From: Myxococcales bacterium UBA1238
GTDB taxonomy: Bacteria; Myxococcota_A; Bradymonadia; UBA7976; UBA1532
DNA length: 64,000 nt
Direction: 5' to 3'
Assembly: GCA_002309015.1 (NCBI GenBank)
Contig: DBWM01000004.1
Location: 43,244-107,243 of the forward strand
The first letter of the stretch is position 1, and the number at the start of each line of letters is the position of its first letter. Shown here one piece after another: positions 33,260 to 42,622 of this stretch. The translations under genes and the position numbers were made by a program. Under the pieces are notes generated by a model, which did not search any database, had not been told where the DNA came from, and saw only the letters and a list, made by a program, of their open reading frames with translations.

Positions 33260-34153
33260 GTGAGCGAGTTTTTTACATCCTATGAACTCTGGAAGGAAGC
33301 GGTCGTTTCGGCCGTTCTGCTCGGGGCCGTCTGCGGACTGATGGGCGTCTACACGGTGCTGCGTCGCGTCGTCTTCATGCCGGCGGCGCTCTCCCAGATG
33401 GCGGGGCTTGGGGTATCGCTGTCGTTTGTGGTTTCTTTTTACGCGCCGAGCATCGCGTTTCCGCCGGTGGTGGGTGCTGCGGTCGTCAGTTGCCTTTCGG
33501 CGCTGTTGCTTGGGGCATTGCCGGAGCCCAAAGGACTTTCGCGCGAGGCGGTGATCGGTGCTTCGTACGTGCTCGCCTCGGGCGGTGCGCTCTTACTCGG
33601 TGAGAAGGTGCCGCAGGGGGCTCACGACATCCACGACGTATTGTTTGGCAACGCGGTGATCGTCGAATCATCGCAGATGTGGCAGGCGGTCGCGGTGGCG
33701 ATGGCGGTGCTTGCGCTGCATGGATTGCTTTCCCGGGCATTTCTGATGATCGCGTTCGATAGGGAGACGGCCCGGGCCCAGGGACTTCCGGTCTCGAAGC
33801 TGAACGGGATCCTGTTCCTCGCGCTCGGTTTGCTCGCCGCAACGGGTACGAAGACCATCGGTGCGCTGCCGATCTTTGCCTTTACGCTGTTGCCGCCGAT
33901 GATCGCGCTGAAGCTCACCTCTCGCATGCCACTCGTCTTCCTTTGGGCTGCGTTGATCGGGGCCTTCTCAGCCTTTACGGGCTATGCGGTCTCGTTCTTA
34001 TATCAGCTGCCCACCGGCGCCTGCATGGCGGTCAACCCGCTTCTTCTGGCGATCATACTCTGGCCGATCAAGAAGATCGCCCGAACCTTAAAGCATCGGA
34101 GCGCGTCCGAAACGGCTCTTCCGGCAGAAGCACAGGTTTCAGAGCCGCTCTGA
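33260..34153 (+). CDS. znuB: Zinc ABC transporter permease (ZnuB-like)
   Basis: 297 residues from GTG, three bases after the znuC stop. An ABC-3 type permease with eight or nine hydrophobic helices. The N-terminal block VSAVLLGAVCGLMGVYTVLR and FMPAALSQMAGLGVSLSFVV correspond to the family region with the (S/A)HA turn; FDRETARAQGLPVSKLNGIL is the cytoplasmic coupling loop; LGLLAATGTKTIGALPIFAF and TLLPPMIALKLTSRMP follow. The C-terminus is a short polar tail. Completes the znuA-znuC-znuB set. Confidence 0.9.
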   Translation: MSEFFTSYELWKEAVVSAVLLGAVCGLMGVYTVLRRVVFMPAALSQMAGLGVSLSFVVSFYAPSIAFPPVVGAAVVSCLSALLLGALPEPKGLSREAVIGASYVLASGGALLLGEKVPQGAHDIHDVLFGNAVIVESSQMWQAVAVAMAVLALHGLLSRAFLMIAFDRETARAQGLPVSKLNGILFLALGLLAATGTKTIGALPIFAFTLLPPMIALKLTSRMPLVFLWAALIGAFSAFTGYAVSFLYQLPTGACMAVNPLLLAIILWPIKKIARTLKHRSASETALPAEAQVSEPL

Positions 34154-34676
34154 CGTTTTTATGATGCCTTCCCTCCTCTTTTCATACCCCGTCCGAATGA
34201 TCCTTCTCCCGTAAAAGAGACCCTCTGCGAGCCGCTCTGAATGCGGAGTTCCATGCAGAACTGCAGGTTCAGAGTCCGTCCGATCTAAATGCCCGAGCTT
34301 GAATCATCCTTTCGGACGGCGTACGAGATCGCATTTCTAGGCGAACCACCTGTTTCCAACCTGCTCCAAATCGATTGCTCAATCCTGAGATCCAGGTTCA
34401 GACAGGCTCCGATTACAGGGATTTCTGGTAAACGATCCATTCCCACCTGCTCTGAGACCATACCCTCTGCTGGAATACCCGTTTCAGAGTCCTTAGGATC
34501 GGACTTCTCCGCGCAGAGTCTTTTTGATCGGCGGCCTCAACTCCCCTTCCCTTCCCGATTCCACGAAAACGCGATCCTTTTTTCTCGCCATTCTTTTTAA
34601 TTTCATAGCGTTTTCAGATCGCCTGATGTTATGATCGTTCGCGATTAAGGCGCCTCTTGCGCCAAAGGAGAAATCC
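34154..34676 (+). other. Intergenic region between znuB and the CapA gene
   Basis: 523 bases with no convincing gene. The 12-mer GAGCCGCTCTGA occurs as the last bases of znuB and again at 34229-34240. CTCTGAGAC (34450-34458) and GTTTCAGAG (34481-34489) form an imperfect inverted repeat. A -10-like TATGAT lies at 34630-34635, 42 bases before the next start, and GGCGC-CTCTT-GCGCC at 34649-34663 could fold next to the ribosome site. Confidence 0.35.
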
Positions 34677-35861
34677 GTGAAGCCGAATCTAACGCTGTCG
34701 CTCGTCTCTTTATTGCTCTTCTTTGGATTGCTGCATCCATCGCTGGCCGATGAACCCGGGGATCAGGCCACATCACCCCAGGCTCAAAAGCCGCAGGAGA
34801 TCTCGCTCCTGTTTGCGGGCGATTTAATGTATCTCAAGAGCGATACGCACCCCAAGGATTTTAACCAGATCTATGACGACGTTCGATCCCTGATTGCGTC
34901 TGCTGATCTCACCTTTGCCAATCTCGAAGCGCCTGTCAGCATCGACGAGACCAAGTCCAACTATCCCCGGTTTTTAATGCCCTTCAGTTACCTGCAGGCG
35001 GCCGTCAATGCAGGGGTCGACGTGTTCTCGCTGGTCAACAACCATTGCTACGATCACTTCGACAAAGGCCTCGAGAATACAAAGAAGGCCACCGACCAGG
35101 TGAAGGAAGAGTTCGCGAAACAGGGCAAGCCGCTCTGGTTCCTGGGCTTTAAGGAACCGGGTCAGACCGGTCTCCAATATGCGCGGATCGAGAAGAACGG
35201 CTTCAGCTTTCTGATCGTTGCGGTGACCGAGCTGCTCAACATGGCCAAAACACCTGAGAGCATCAACCTGATCAAGACCGATCCCCAGTCTCGCAAAGAG
35301 TTCGTTCAGCAGTTGAAGACCTTAAGGGAGCAGAATCCAAGCGATCTGATGATCCTCTCGCTCCATACTTCCGAGCCGGAATACATCCGCACCGTCAGCG
35401 ATAAGCAGGAAGAGTTCTATCAGGATCTGATCCATAACGGCGTCGATATCGTCTGGGCCAACCACGCCCATATCATCAAATCGCGCAAGATGATTGTAGA
35501 TAAGGGTTTCTACAGGCCTCAGTTCATCATGTATGCCAATGGGAATTTCATCAGCAGCCAGCGTCGGAAGCCAGGGTTTGGTTCCAGTAATCTCGATGTT
35601 AAAGAAGACAACACCGGTGATGGCCTTCTTTACATGGTGAACTTAAGCCGCAAACCGGGTGAGCCCATCAGACTCGAATCGTTTGAAACCCATTATGTGA
35701 CCGCTTACATCACACCTGAGCGCGGATGGATCATCAAGTTGCTCAACCAGGCCAATATTGACGCGATGCTCGAAGAAGGTCGCAAGGCCTGGAGTCGCTA
35801 TATGCAGAAGCGACTGAAGCTCAACAAGAGCCTCACTCACGATTACATCGAATTCAGATAA
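34677..35861 (+). CDS. CapA-family protein (metallophosphatase-like)
   Basis: 394 residues from GTG behind AAAGGAG. A signal peptide (LTLSLVSLLLFFGLLHPSLA) is followed by the CapA/poly-gamma-glutamate capsule domain: ISLLFAGDLMYLKSD, ADLTFANLEAPVS, DVFSLVNNHCYDHFDKG, FLGFKEPGQTGLQ, LMILSLHTSEPEYIR and the metal-site-like VWANHAHIIKSRKM. Family members help make or anchor poly-gamma-glutamate in Gram-positives; in Gram-negatives the role is mostly unknown. No capB or capC is present, so capsule synthesis should not be assumed. Confidence 0.82.
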   Translation: MKPNLTLSLVSLLLFFGLLHPSLADEPGDQATSPQAQKPQEISLLFAGDLMYLKSDTHPKDFNQIYDDVRSLIASADLTFANLEAPVSIDETKSNYPRFLMPFSYLQAAVNAGVDVFSLVNNHCYDHFDKGLENTKKATDQVKEEFAKQGKPLWFLGFKEPGQTGLQYARIEKNGFSFLIVAVTELLNMAKTPESINLIKTDPQSRKEFVQQLKTLREQNPSDLMILSLHTSEPEYIRTVSDKQEEFYQDLIHNGVDIVWANHAHIIKSRKMIVDKGFYRPQFIMYANGNFISSQRRKPGFGSSNLDVKEDNTGDGLLYMVNLSRKPGEPIRLESFETHYVTAYITPERGWIIKLLNQANIDAMLEEGRKAWSRYMQKRLKLNKSLTHDYIEFR

Positions 35862-35945
35862 GGGTTTAACCGCCTGCGCAAAGGTGATTGATCAGCAGTA
35901 CCCGAAACCCAAAGCCCCATTGAGACATCTGAAAAAAGGTTAAAC

Positions 35946-38900
35946 ATGATGTACATTTGCAATCGATGGTCCTTTGTCTGGCTGATACCCCTGCTGCTTT
36001 GGGGTTGCTTCGATGATCCCGTCTTTCAGGGTGACGATGACGCTCAGGAAGACAGCACGCTCAATGCTGAAGATGCGAAGTCAGATACATCAGAAGTTCT
36101 GGATGCCGCTGATTCCATAATCCCTCTCGATGCAGCCGACGCTGAAGATGCAACTGATGCTTCCGATGCGACCGACGCTGAAGATGCTGCCGACGCTGAA
36201 GATGCTGCCGACGCTGAAGACGCAAACGATGCTTCCGATGCGACAGACGCTACCGACGCCGCAGATGCAGCCGATGCTGAAGAAGACGCCGCAGATGCAA
36301 CGGACGCCTCTGATGCTGCAGACGCTGAAGAAGACGCCTCCGATGCTGAAGATGCCTCCGATGCTGAAGACGCCTCCGATGCTGAAGATGCCTCCGACGC
36401 CGATGCATCGGATGCCGAAGATGCCTCCGACGCTGAAGATGCCTCCGACGCCGAAGACGCCACAGACGCCGCAGACTCCCAGATCATCGAGATCGACGCG
36501 GATCCCTATGTGCAGGTGGATCGCGATCCCCCAAATCCTGTCTGCGGTAACGGGATCTTCGAGGCGGGAGAGGCCTGCGATGACGGGAATACCGATGACG
36601 GCGACCATTGCTCGGCCGACTGCAGCCAGCGCTACCTCACCTATGGCCAGAACGACACCATTGCAAAGCACGAGGTCTCATCGGTTTACGCCGACGAGAT
36701 CAAAGGTGCGCCCTACATTGAGGGCAACTTCTACGAAATCAGGGGCGACCATTTTGAGACCGACTTCCACGATCGCTGGAACGGGCAGTCCGTCTGCGAA
36801 TCGATCGAGCAGGATCTGCGGTTGCAGAAGCCTGAAGCGATCTTCCATTTTCTGGTCAACGCCCATCAGACCCTGACGGTCACCCAGTTGAACGGGCCTA
36901 AGACCCATATCGCCTTCTTCAGGAGCCTCGAAGATCTGGCCAACGCCTCGAACTGCTTCGTATCGACTGAACTGAGCGATCAGGCCGATCAGCGCTGGTC
37001 CTACTATTCCGATTCGAAGATCAACCTCTTTGTGGTGATCGAGCCGAGCATTCAGCCCGGAGCCTCCGTGCCCTACGACTACCGGTTCGAGCTGATCGAT
37101 GCGATCGAAGGCGATGAAAAGGTCGAGGGCCTCGAATCCTGCGACGACAACAACCAGGCCCCGGGTGACGGATGCTATAAGGGCCAGTATGAAACCGGGT
37201 TCGTCGCCGATATTCTGGACGACAACTCGGCGTTTACCCCCTATCCCACCAACGTGGGCAGCGGCTTGAGCGTCGATACCCCCGCCCCCATCGATCGCCC
37301 CTACCGCATTCAGAACGCGGATCTGATCGATCGGTTCAGCCAGAGCCAGGGATTTAGCGGGAGCACAGGGAGTTCGGGCTGCATCGAGCCGAACCTGCCC
37401 ACCCTTTATTACCAGGTCGAGATCCGTCAGGGCTACGAACTCTGGGTCTGGAGCGATCTTCCGGGCTTAAAGGTGATCGTGACCGACGCGCAGTTCAACG
37501 TGGACTCACCCTACGCCTGCATCGAAAGCAGCCAGGGCCCCATACGCTATCAGGCCACCCGGGCGGGTGTTCTGGGCGTGATCCTGCAGCTCAACTCGCT
37601 CCCCTTCCAATGCAACGATCAGATCAACCCGGTTCAGAACTGCGTGGGCCTGACGAAGATCGCGACCTTCAATCCCACCTGCGGCGACGGCATCCTCAAT
37701 CTCGGCGAACAATGCGATGCCAAGCCCGAAGAGTACGTCGATGGCTGCACCGACTGCGCGATTCGGGAAGGCTATTACTGCCATAATGAGAGCTATCTCT
37801 CATCCACCGATTGCCGCATGATCTACGGAGACAGCTGCAGGTATGCGGCCAATGCGGTGTCGGCTGTCAACGATTTTCCGTCCACAAACTTTGGGCAGGT
37901 CTTCCATGATCTCTGGTCCAGTCTGGCCTGCAGCGATGTGAGCGCCTACGACTCCCATAATCCGGAGCTGGTCTACAAGATCTCGCTCAATGCGGGTCAA
38001 TGGCTCTACCTGAAGCAGGATTATGCCGACGCCGTGGATGCCCATACGGTCTACCTCTACGACCAATGCCAGAGCTGCGCCGCCAATGGGGTCGAGCCGC
38101 TCCTCACCTTCGACGACCGCGCTTCGCATTTCTATAAGGTCGATCGCTCAACCACCTACTACATCATCTCAGAGAGCCAGAACGCTTACAGCATGGACTA
38201 CAGGCTGCATTTTGAACGGCGATCCGCCGGCTGCGGTAACGGTATCCTGGAGGATGGCGAAGAATGCGACGTGGGGAACACGGACGATCACAGCCTCTGC
38301 AACAGCAACTGCGAAGCCGTGGGAGAGGCGATCTGCTTCGTGCCCGATGATATTGCCATCAGCGAAAACTTCTGTGCGACCACAGAGGCCGACGAGAACT
38401 GCCATAACCCTCTGCCTGTGGACGAGCTCCCCTACCGCTACGCCACAGAGAACATCGCGATCGAAGACTATGGCTACCAGTTTATGCAGGACGGATACGT
38501 CTGCACCAAGAGCAGCGATGATCCCTTCGTCGAGCTCGAATTCGATCTCGAAGCGGGCGACGTCCTCCATGTTCACAACGAAGACGGCGGCTACGATACG
38601 TTCGAACTCTACGATCCCAATGAGCAGAAGCTCTCGCCCATCCAGTACGGCTTCCATGCCGACAGCGACTTCCGGATCACCGAAGGCGGCCTCTACCGCT
38701 TAAGCTACAAGCCCGACTTCGACATCAGCGAACTCCGATCCGTAGGTTTTACGGTCAGCAGGATCGCTCAGGGCTGCGGAGACGGGATCATCGGCGATAA
38801 CGAAACCTGCGACGACGGCAACCAGAGGGATCACGACGGCTGCAGCGCCCAATGCACCCTCGAGACCGATGCTCAGTGCAACTCGAACATCATGGCCTAC

Positions 38901-39356
38901 CCCCAAAGCAACTGCCAGGCCGCACCGGGAGCCGATCCCTCATACCCCGTGATGATCGATCACTCCGGCCTCTACCGGAAGCAGTTCCGCTTTGACAACC
39001 GTTACAAGTTCGAAACTGCCCCCTACGACTGCCCGCTCAATCGCCTCTACGGCCCGGAATTCTATTTCCTGGTGCATCTCCCCGCCTACAGCTCCGCCCA
39101 AGTTGAAGCGGTGGGCGTCGACGGACAGGACGTCGCCCTCTATACCCTGAACAGTCAGACGAGCGCCGAACCGATCGTCAAATGCTCGAACCGTTACCGC
39201 GAAGACTACGGCGATATGCAGGTCACCGGAAACCAGCCCGAGAAGATCCTTCTCAGGAATGCGACACCCAATGCGATCCAGGTGCCCCTGGTGGTCGACA
39301 GCGCTGATCCGATGGAGACCGGCTATTTCGACCTCACCGTCACCTATGATCCCTAA
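35946..39356 (+). CDS. Giant Asp-Ala-rich, Cys-rich surface lipoprotein (DUF4215-type repeats)
   Basis: 1136 residues. The lipoprotein signal is YICNRWSFVWLIPLLLWGC. Residues ~20-180 are an acidic low-complexity linker of DA-x-DA units. The rest holds at least four myxobacterial Cys-rich repeats: CGNGIFEAGEACDDGN (~199), CGDGILNLGEQCDAK (~579), CGNGILEDGEECDVGN (~763) and CGDGIIGDNETCDDGN (~944), plus a degenerate one near 395. They are separated by ~170-residue beta-rich units resembling each other (FYEIRGDHFETDFHDRW, NFGQVFHDLWSSLAC). It looks like a long extracellular stalk protein; adhesion is a guess. The start ATG follows AAAGG. Confidence 0.8.
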   Translation: MMYICNRWSFVWLIPLLLWGCFDDPVFQGDDDAQEDSTLNAEDAKSDTSEVLDAADSIIPLDAADAEDATDASDATDAEDAADAEDAADAEDANDASDATDATDAADAADAEEDAADATDASDAADAEEDASDAEDASDAEDASDAEDASDADASDAEDASDAEDASDAEDATDAADSQIIEIDADPYVQVDRDPPNPVCGNGIFEAGEACDDGNTDDGDHCSADCSQRYLTYGQNDTIAKHEVSSVYADEIKGAPYIEGNFYEIRGDHFETDFHDRWNGQSVCESIEQDLRLQKPEAIFHFLVNAHQTLTVTQLNGPKTHIAFFRSLEDLANASNCFVSTELSDQADQRWSYYSDSKINLFVVIEPSIQPGASVPYDYRFELIDAIEGDEKVEGLESCDDNNQAPGDGCYKGQYETGFVADILDDNSAFTPYPTNVGSGLSVDTPAPIDRPYRIQNADLIDRFSQSQGFSGSTGSSGCIEPNLPTLYYQVEIRQGYELWVWSDLPGLKVIVTDAQFNVDSPYACIESSQGPIRYQATRAGVLGVILQLNSLPFQCNDQINPVQNCVGLTKIATFNPTCGDGILNLGEQCDAKPEEYVDGCTDCAIREGYYCHNESYLSSTDCRMIYGDSCRYAANAVSAVNDFPSTNFGQVFHDLWSSLACSDVSAYDSHNPELVYKISLNAGQWLYLKQDYADAVDAHTVYLYDQCQSCAANGVEPLLTFDDRASHFYKVDRSTTYYIISESQNAYSMDYRLHFERRSAGCGNGILEDGEECDVGNTDDHSLCNSNCEAVGEAICFVPDDIAISENFCATTEADENCHNPLPVDELPYRYATENIAIEDYGYQFMQDGYVCTKSSDDPFVELEFDLEAGDVLHVHNEDGGYDTFELYDPNEQKLSPIQYGFHADSDFRITEGGLYRLSYKPDFDISELRSVGFTVSRIAQGCGDGIIGDNETCDDGNQRDHDGCSAQCTLETDAQCNSNIMAYPQSNCQAAPGADPSYPVMIDHSGLYRKQFRFDNRYKFETAPYDCPLNRLYGPEFYFLVHLPAYSSAQVEAVGVDGQDVALYTLNSQTSAEPIVKCSNRYREDYGDMQVTGNQPEKILLRNATPNAIQVPLVVDSADPMETGYFDLTVTYDP
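36127..36478 (+). repeat. In-frame Asp-Ala codon repeat tract
   Basis: About 350 bases built from GAY-GCN units, mainly GACGCTGAAGATGCY and GATGCCTCCGAYGCY. Unit lengths are multiples of three, so gain or loss of units keeps the frame. Long open frames on the opposite strand here are products of the repeat. Confidence 0.85.
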
Positions 39357-39409
39357 GGGAGCAATGTTCTCCCGTGGGCGTCCGGAAAAGCGATGCTCAG
39401 ATCAAAAAA

Positions 39410-39444
39410 GGGATCAAAACCGCTTGCAGTAGGGTTTTGATCCC
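39410..39444 (-). terminator. Twelve-base perfect hairpin with T tract on minus strand
   Basis: GGGATCAAAACC (39410-39421) pairs perfectly with GGTTTTGATCCC (39433-39444) around an 11-base loop. On the minus strand the stem is followed at once by TTTTTTGATC, a classic intrinsic terminator; on the plus strand it is followed by CTTATAG, so it is weaker for the genes that lie here. A smaller GGGAG/CTCCC hairpin stands at 39357-39373. Confidence 0.65.
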
Positions 39445-39485
39445 CTTATAGTGCAACTCAAACCTCTACCGATTGGAGAATTTCC

Positions 39486-40289
39486 ATGAGACAGCTCGAT
39501 TCCCCTCACCTCTTTAAGTTCAACAACCCCGAGCTCGCCCAGTTCTCAGGGGGTATCACCATCATCTTAAAGCAGTCCAATGTGGACGAGGCGACCTTCA
39601 AGGCCCCCTACATCGCTGCCAACGATGAGTTCCGCAGGCTCTTCTCGCGCTCGCCCGAGCGATTTGGCACCACCCTGCGCGAGATCGATCAGTCGAACGA
39701 CAAGAACTGGCACGGCACCATCAACCAGCTTCGCAATATGGTCAACCATCCCAATCCCGACCGAGCCGATGCGGCCCGCAGGATCCTGGATGCGATCGAG
39801 GATTTCCCGAATCCGACGAAGTTTGGCTACAAGAAACAATACGGCTGGCTGCTCAAATATAAGGAAGCCTTCGGCCGCTTCACCGAAGCCGAGCTCGCCC
39901 TGGCGACCGTGGACGAATGGGTCAAGGCCTTAAACGACGGTTGCGAAGCCTTTGAAAACCTGCAGGCCCACCGCGCTGCGGCGAACGCCAACCAGGTCAA
40001 GGGCGCAACTGCCCTCGCCCGCGATGCTCTGATCGAGGCCTACAAGGCGCTCACCGATCGCATCCACGCGACCCTGTTCCTTCATCCCGACGAAAACATC
40101 CAGGCCCTCTTCGATCACCTGAACGAGTACATCAAGAAGAGCAAGTCCGTCCCCAAGCGCAAGAAGAAGAAGGACGGCGAAAACGGCGATGAAAGCGAGA
40201 AGGACAACGAGAGCTCCGACAGCAACGGCACCATCGACCATTCCGAAGACGATCTCGACGGCGATTACGTGGACGTCAGCGAAGATTGA
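39486..40289 (+). CDS. Hypothetical helical protein with charged C-terminal tail
   Basis: 267 residues, no signal peptide. The first ~215 residues are predicted helical, with aromatic/Asn-rich stretches (LFKFNNPELAQFSGGITIIL, NWHGTINQLRNMVNHPNPDR, YKKQYGWLLKYKEAFGRFTE, FLHPDENIQALFDHLNEYIK). The last 45 residues are Lys-rich then very acidic (VPKRKKKKDGENGDESEKDN ... DLDGDYVDVSED). The helical layout is reminiscent of the DUF6261-type proteins known from Bacteroidota, but I am not sure. It is preceded by a clear GGAG site. Neighbours give no functional clue. Confidence 0.6.
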   Translation: MRQLDSPHLFKFNNPELAQFSGGITIILKQSNVDEATFKAPYIAANDEFRRLFSRSPERFGTTLREIDQSNDKNWHGTINQLRNMVNHPNPDRADAARRILDAIEDFPNPTKFGYKKQYGWLLKYKEAFGRFTEAELALATVDEWVKALNDGCEAFENLQAHRAAANANQVKGATALARDALIEAYKALTDRIHATLFLHPDENIQALFDHLNEYIKKSKSVPKRKKKKDGENGDESEKDNESSDSNGTIDHSEDDLDGDYVDVSED

Positions 40290-40442
40290 CGCGCTTGCTC
40301 CTTCAGAACTTCCCCTCTCCTGCAGGCCCGATCCCCCATACCACCGGCAGCCTCAAAACCTCCCTTGCGCTCGCTCCCCTCTTTTCTGTAAAAGATCGGT
40401 CTCCCAAACGCTGACCGATCCGATGGAGATCCGTGAGATCCT

Positions 40443-42596
40443 ATGGACATCCTCCGCTATTTTCCTGAACCCCCGGCGACCCTCACGCTTCAGGCCCTCG
40501 CCAACCGCATGAGCGTAGGTCCCGCACATTGGGACGAGGTGCTCCAGCAGATTCATACCCTGCTCGATCGCGGCAAGCTGCGCGTGGTCGATAAAAAGAA
40601 CTACGGGCGCATCTACGATCACCAGAGCTCGGCCCCACAGTTTCTCGAGGTCGAAGGCCGCCTCGAGATCTTCGAGAAGGGCGGTGCCTGCGTGCTCACC
40701 GATAACGGCGAGCGCTACCCCCTCGATCCCCAAAGCTTAAAGGGTGCCCTCCACCGCGACCGGGTCCGCATTCAAATCGAGCGCGATCGCCTGGGACGCA
40801 CTCACATCGAACTGCTCTCGATCATCGATCGCGAAACCCGCGAGTTCTCAGGTGTCTGGCGCAGCCTCCCCAAACGCGGCGCAGTGATCCACCCGCAGGA
40901 TCTCCGCCTGCCCGAGCAGATTGCGGCGACCTCCGATCTCCCGGTTCAGGATGGAGATCTCGTTGCGGCGCGCTTCATGGATTTTGGGGATGTCAAACGC
41001 GAACCCTCCGCCGAGGTGATCCGCGTCTTCGGCCATCACCTCGAGGGATCCGACTATGTGGAAGCCGCCCTCTACAACCTGGGGTTACGCCTTCAGTTCC
41101 CCCAGAAGGTGGTTCAGCTCGCAGAGCAGGTGCGCCGCGACGCCCCCGAAAAGACCAGGCAACTCTTAAAAGACAAGCGCCGGGCCGATCTGAGACACCG
41201 TGCCTACCTGACGATCGATCCCGAGAGCGCGCGCGACTTCGATGATGCGGTCTTTGCAGAGGAGATGCACCAGGGCTGGCGCCTTTCGGTCGCCATCGCC
41301 GATGTTTCGGAGTTCGTTGAAGACGGCAGCCCCATCGATCAGGAAGCCGAGGCGCGCGGTACGTCGGTCTATTTTCCGGATCGCGTGCTCCCCATGCTGC
41401 CGGAGGCCCTCTCGAACGATCTCTGCAGCCTGCGTCCCGACGAGCCCCGACTCGCCATGGTCGCCGATCTCTACATCAACTTTGAGGGTGAGTTGCAGCA
41501 TGTGGAGATCTGCGAAGCGGTCATCGAGAGCCACGGACGCCTCACCTACGATCACGTCGCCCGCATGCTGGGGCTCCGGACGCCCGGTGATCAGCCGGAG
41601 ATCCTCGGGGATGCGAAGGATGAAGCCCTGCGCCCCGTGCTGCAAACCCTCCTCAACTGCACGCGCGCCCTGCGACATTTCAGAAGGCACCGGGGTCACC
41701 TCGATCTCGATCTCGGTGAGCCGCAAATCCAGTTCGACACCGACGGCCATATCTGCAACATCTGCCCCGCCCTTCGCCATGAAGGACACCAGATGATCGA
41801 GGAAGCGATGATCGCCGCAAACGAGGCGGTGGCCCTCTGGTTCTACGAGCGCGACTACCCTTGCATCTACCGCACCCATCCGGGCCCCAATGATTTCTCG
41901 GCCTTCACCCTGATGCGCGATTTGGGCCGCCTTGGGCTCCCGAGCGAAACCCTCTCGAACCCCACCGCAGCCCGCTTCACCAAATATCTCAAGCGCCGCG
42001 AAGGGCATCCGCTCTACCTGATCATCGCCCGCATGATCCTCCGCACCGTGGGACGCGCCACCTATACCGCCCAGCCCCTGCCCCATTACGGCGTAGGCGC
42101 CGAGCATTACCTCCATTTTACGAGCCCCATCCGACGCTATCCCGATCTCATGGTCCACCGGCTCCTGAAGGCTCACCTGCGCAGGCAACGCACCTCTCCC
42201 AAAAATCTTGAAGCCCTGGCGCAGGCCTGTAACGGTCACGAGCGCACCGCCGTCGAAGCCGAACGCCATATCATGGAGATCTACAAAGCGCTCTATGCGG
42301 GATCCCACAAGGGCGAACAGCGCGAAGCCACCGTGCTCTCGGTCTGGCCACAGGGGTTGCAGCTCTTAGTCCCCGAGCTCTTCATTGAAGGCTGGATGTA
42401 TTTTGAAGATATGCCCGGCGACTTTTGGATCTACGACGACCGCACAAGGAGCTGCCAGGGCGAGCGCACCCACCGCAGCATCGAGACGGGCGACGTGATC
42501 GAAGCGGAGATCCTCGATGTGGATCTGGAGTCTGGAGAGATCTTCTTTGGACCTGTGGAGCCCGATCTGAAAGGGAGGAAGCGGCGACGGGGATAA
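40443..42596 (+). CDS. rnr: Ribonuclease R (RNB-family 3'-5' exoribonuclease)
   Basis: 717 residues. An N-terminal winged-helix-like region (ALANRMSVGPAHWDEVLQQI) and cold-shock OB domains are followed by the RNB catalytic domain: YLTIDPESARDFDDAVFAEE carries the Asp cluster that binds magnesium; YFPDRVLPMLPEALSNDLCS, LTYDHVARMLG and YLHFTSPIRRYPDLMVHRLL are all family blocks. The C-terminal ~80 residues look like an S1 domain (REATVLSVWPQGLQLLVPEL). It degrades structured RNA in the cytoplasm. It lacks the basic C-terminal tail of the E. coli enzyme. Confidence 0.93.
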   Translation: MDILRYFPEPPATLTLQALANRMSVGPAHWDEVLQQIHTLLDRGKLRVVDKKNYGRIYDHQSSAPQFLEVEGRLEIFEKGGACVLTDNGERYPLDPQSLKGALHRDRVRIQIERDRLGRTHIELLSIIDRETREFSGVWRSLPKRGAVIHPQDLRLPEQIAATSDLPVQDGDLVAARFMDFGDVKREPSAEVIRVFGHHLEGSDYVEAALYNLGLRLQFPQKVVQLAEQVRRDAPEKTRQLLKDKRRADLRHRAYLTIDPESARDFDDAVFAEEMHQGWRLSVAIADVSEFVEDGSPIDQEAEARGTSVYFPDRVLPMLPEALSNDLCSLRPDEPRLAMVADLYINFEGELQHVEICEAVIESHGRLTYDHVARMLGLRTPGDQPEILGDAKDEALRPVLQTLLNCTRALRHFRRHRGHLDLDLGEPQIQFDTDGHICNICPALRHEGHQMIEEAMIAANEAVALWFYERDYPCIYRTHPGPNDFSAFTLMRDLGRLGLPSETLSNPTAARFTKYLKRREGHPLYLIIARMILRTVGRATYTAQPLPHYGVGAEHYLHFTSPIRRYPDLMVHRLLKAHLRRQRTSPKNLEALAQACNGHERTAVEAERHIMEIYKALYAGSHKGEQREATVLSVWPQGLQLLVPELFIEGWMYFEDMPGDFWIYDDRTRSCQGERTHRSIETGDVIEAEILDVDLESGEIFFGPVEPDLKGRKRRRG

Positions 42597-42622
42597 CGGT
42601 GGGATCCGACGGCGTTCTCCCG

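Noticed and set aside
34289..34600. 103-codon open frame between znuB and the CapA gene
   Set aside because: No ribosome site, no domain and an unusual codon style for this genome.
34677..35861. CapA gene as part of a capsule locus
   Set aside because: No capB, capC or pgs genes adjacent.
36044..36671. Long Ala/Ser- or Gly/Val/Ile-rich frames on the minus strand
   Set aside because: Mirror products of the Asp-Ala codon repeat on the plus strand.
41166..42308. 380-codon open frame on the minus strand
   Set aside because: Lies fully antisense to rnr, whose catalytic motifs are clear; the frame is open because of GC-rich codon positions.
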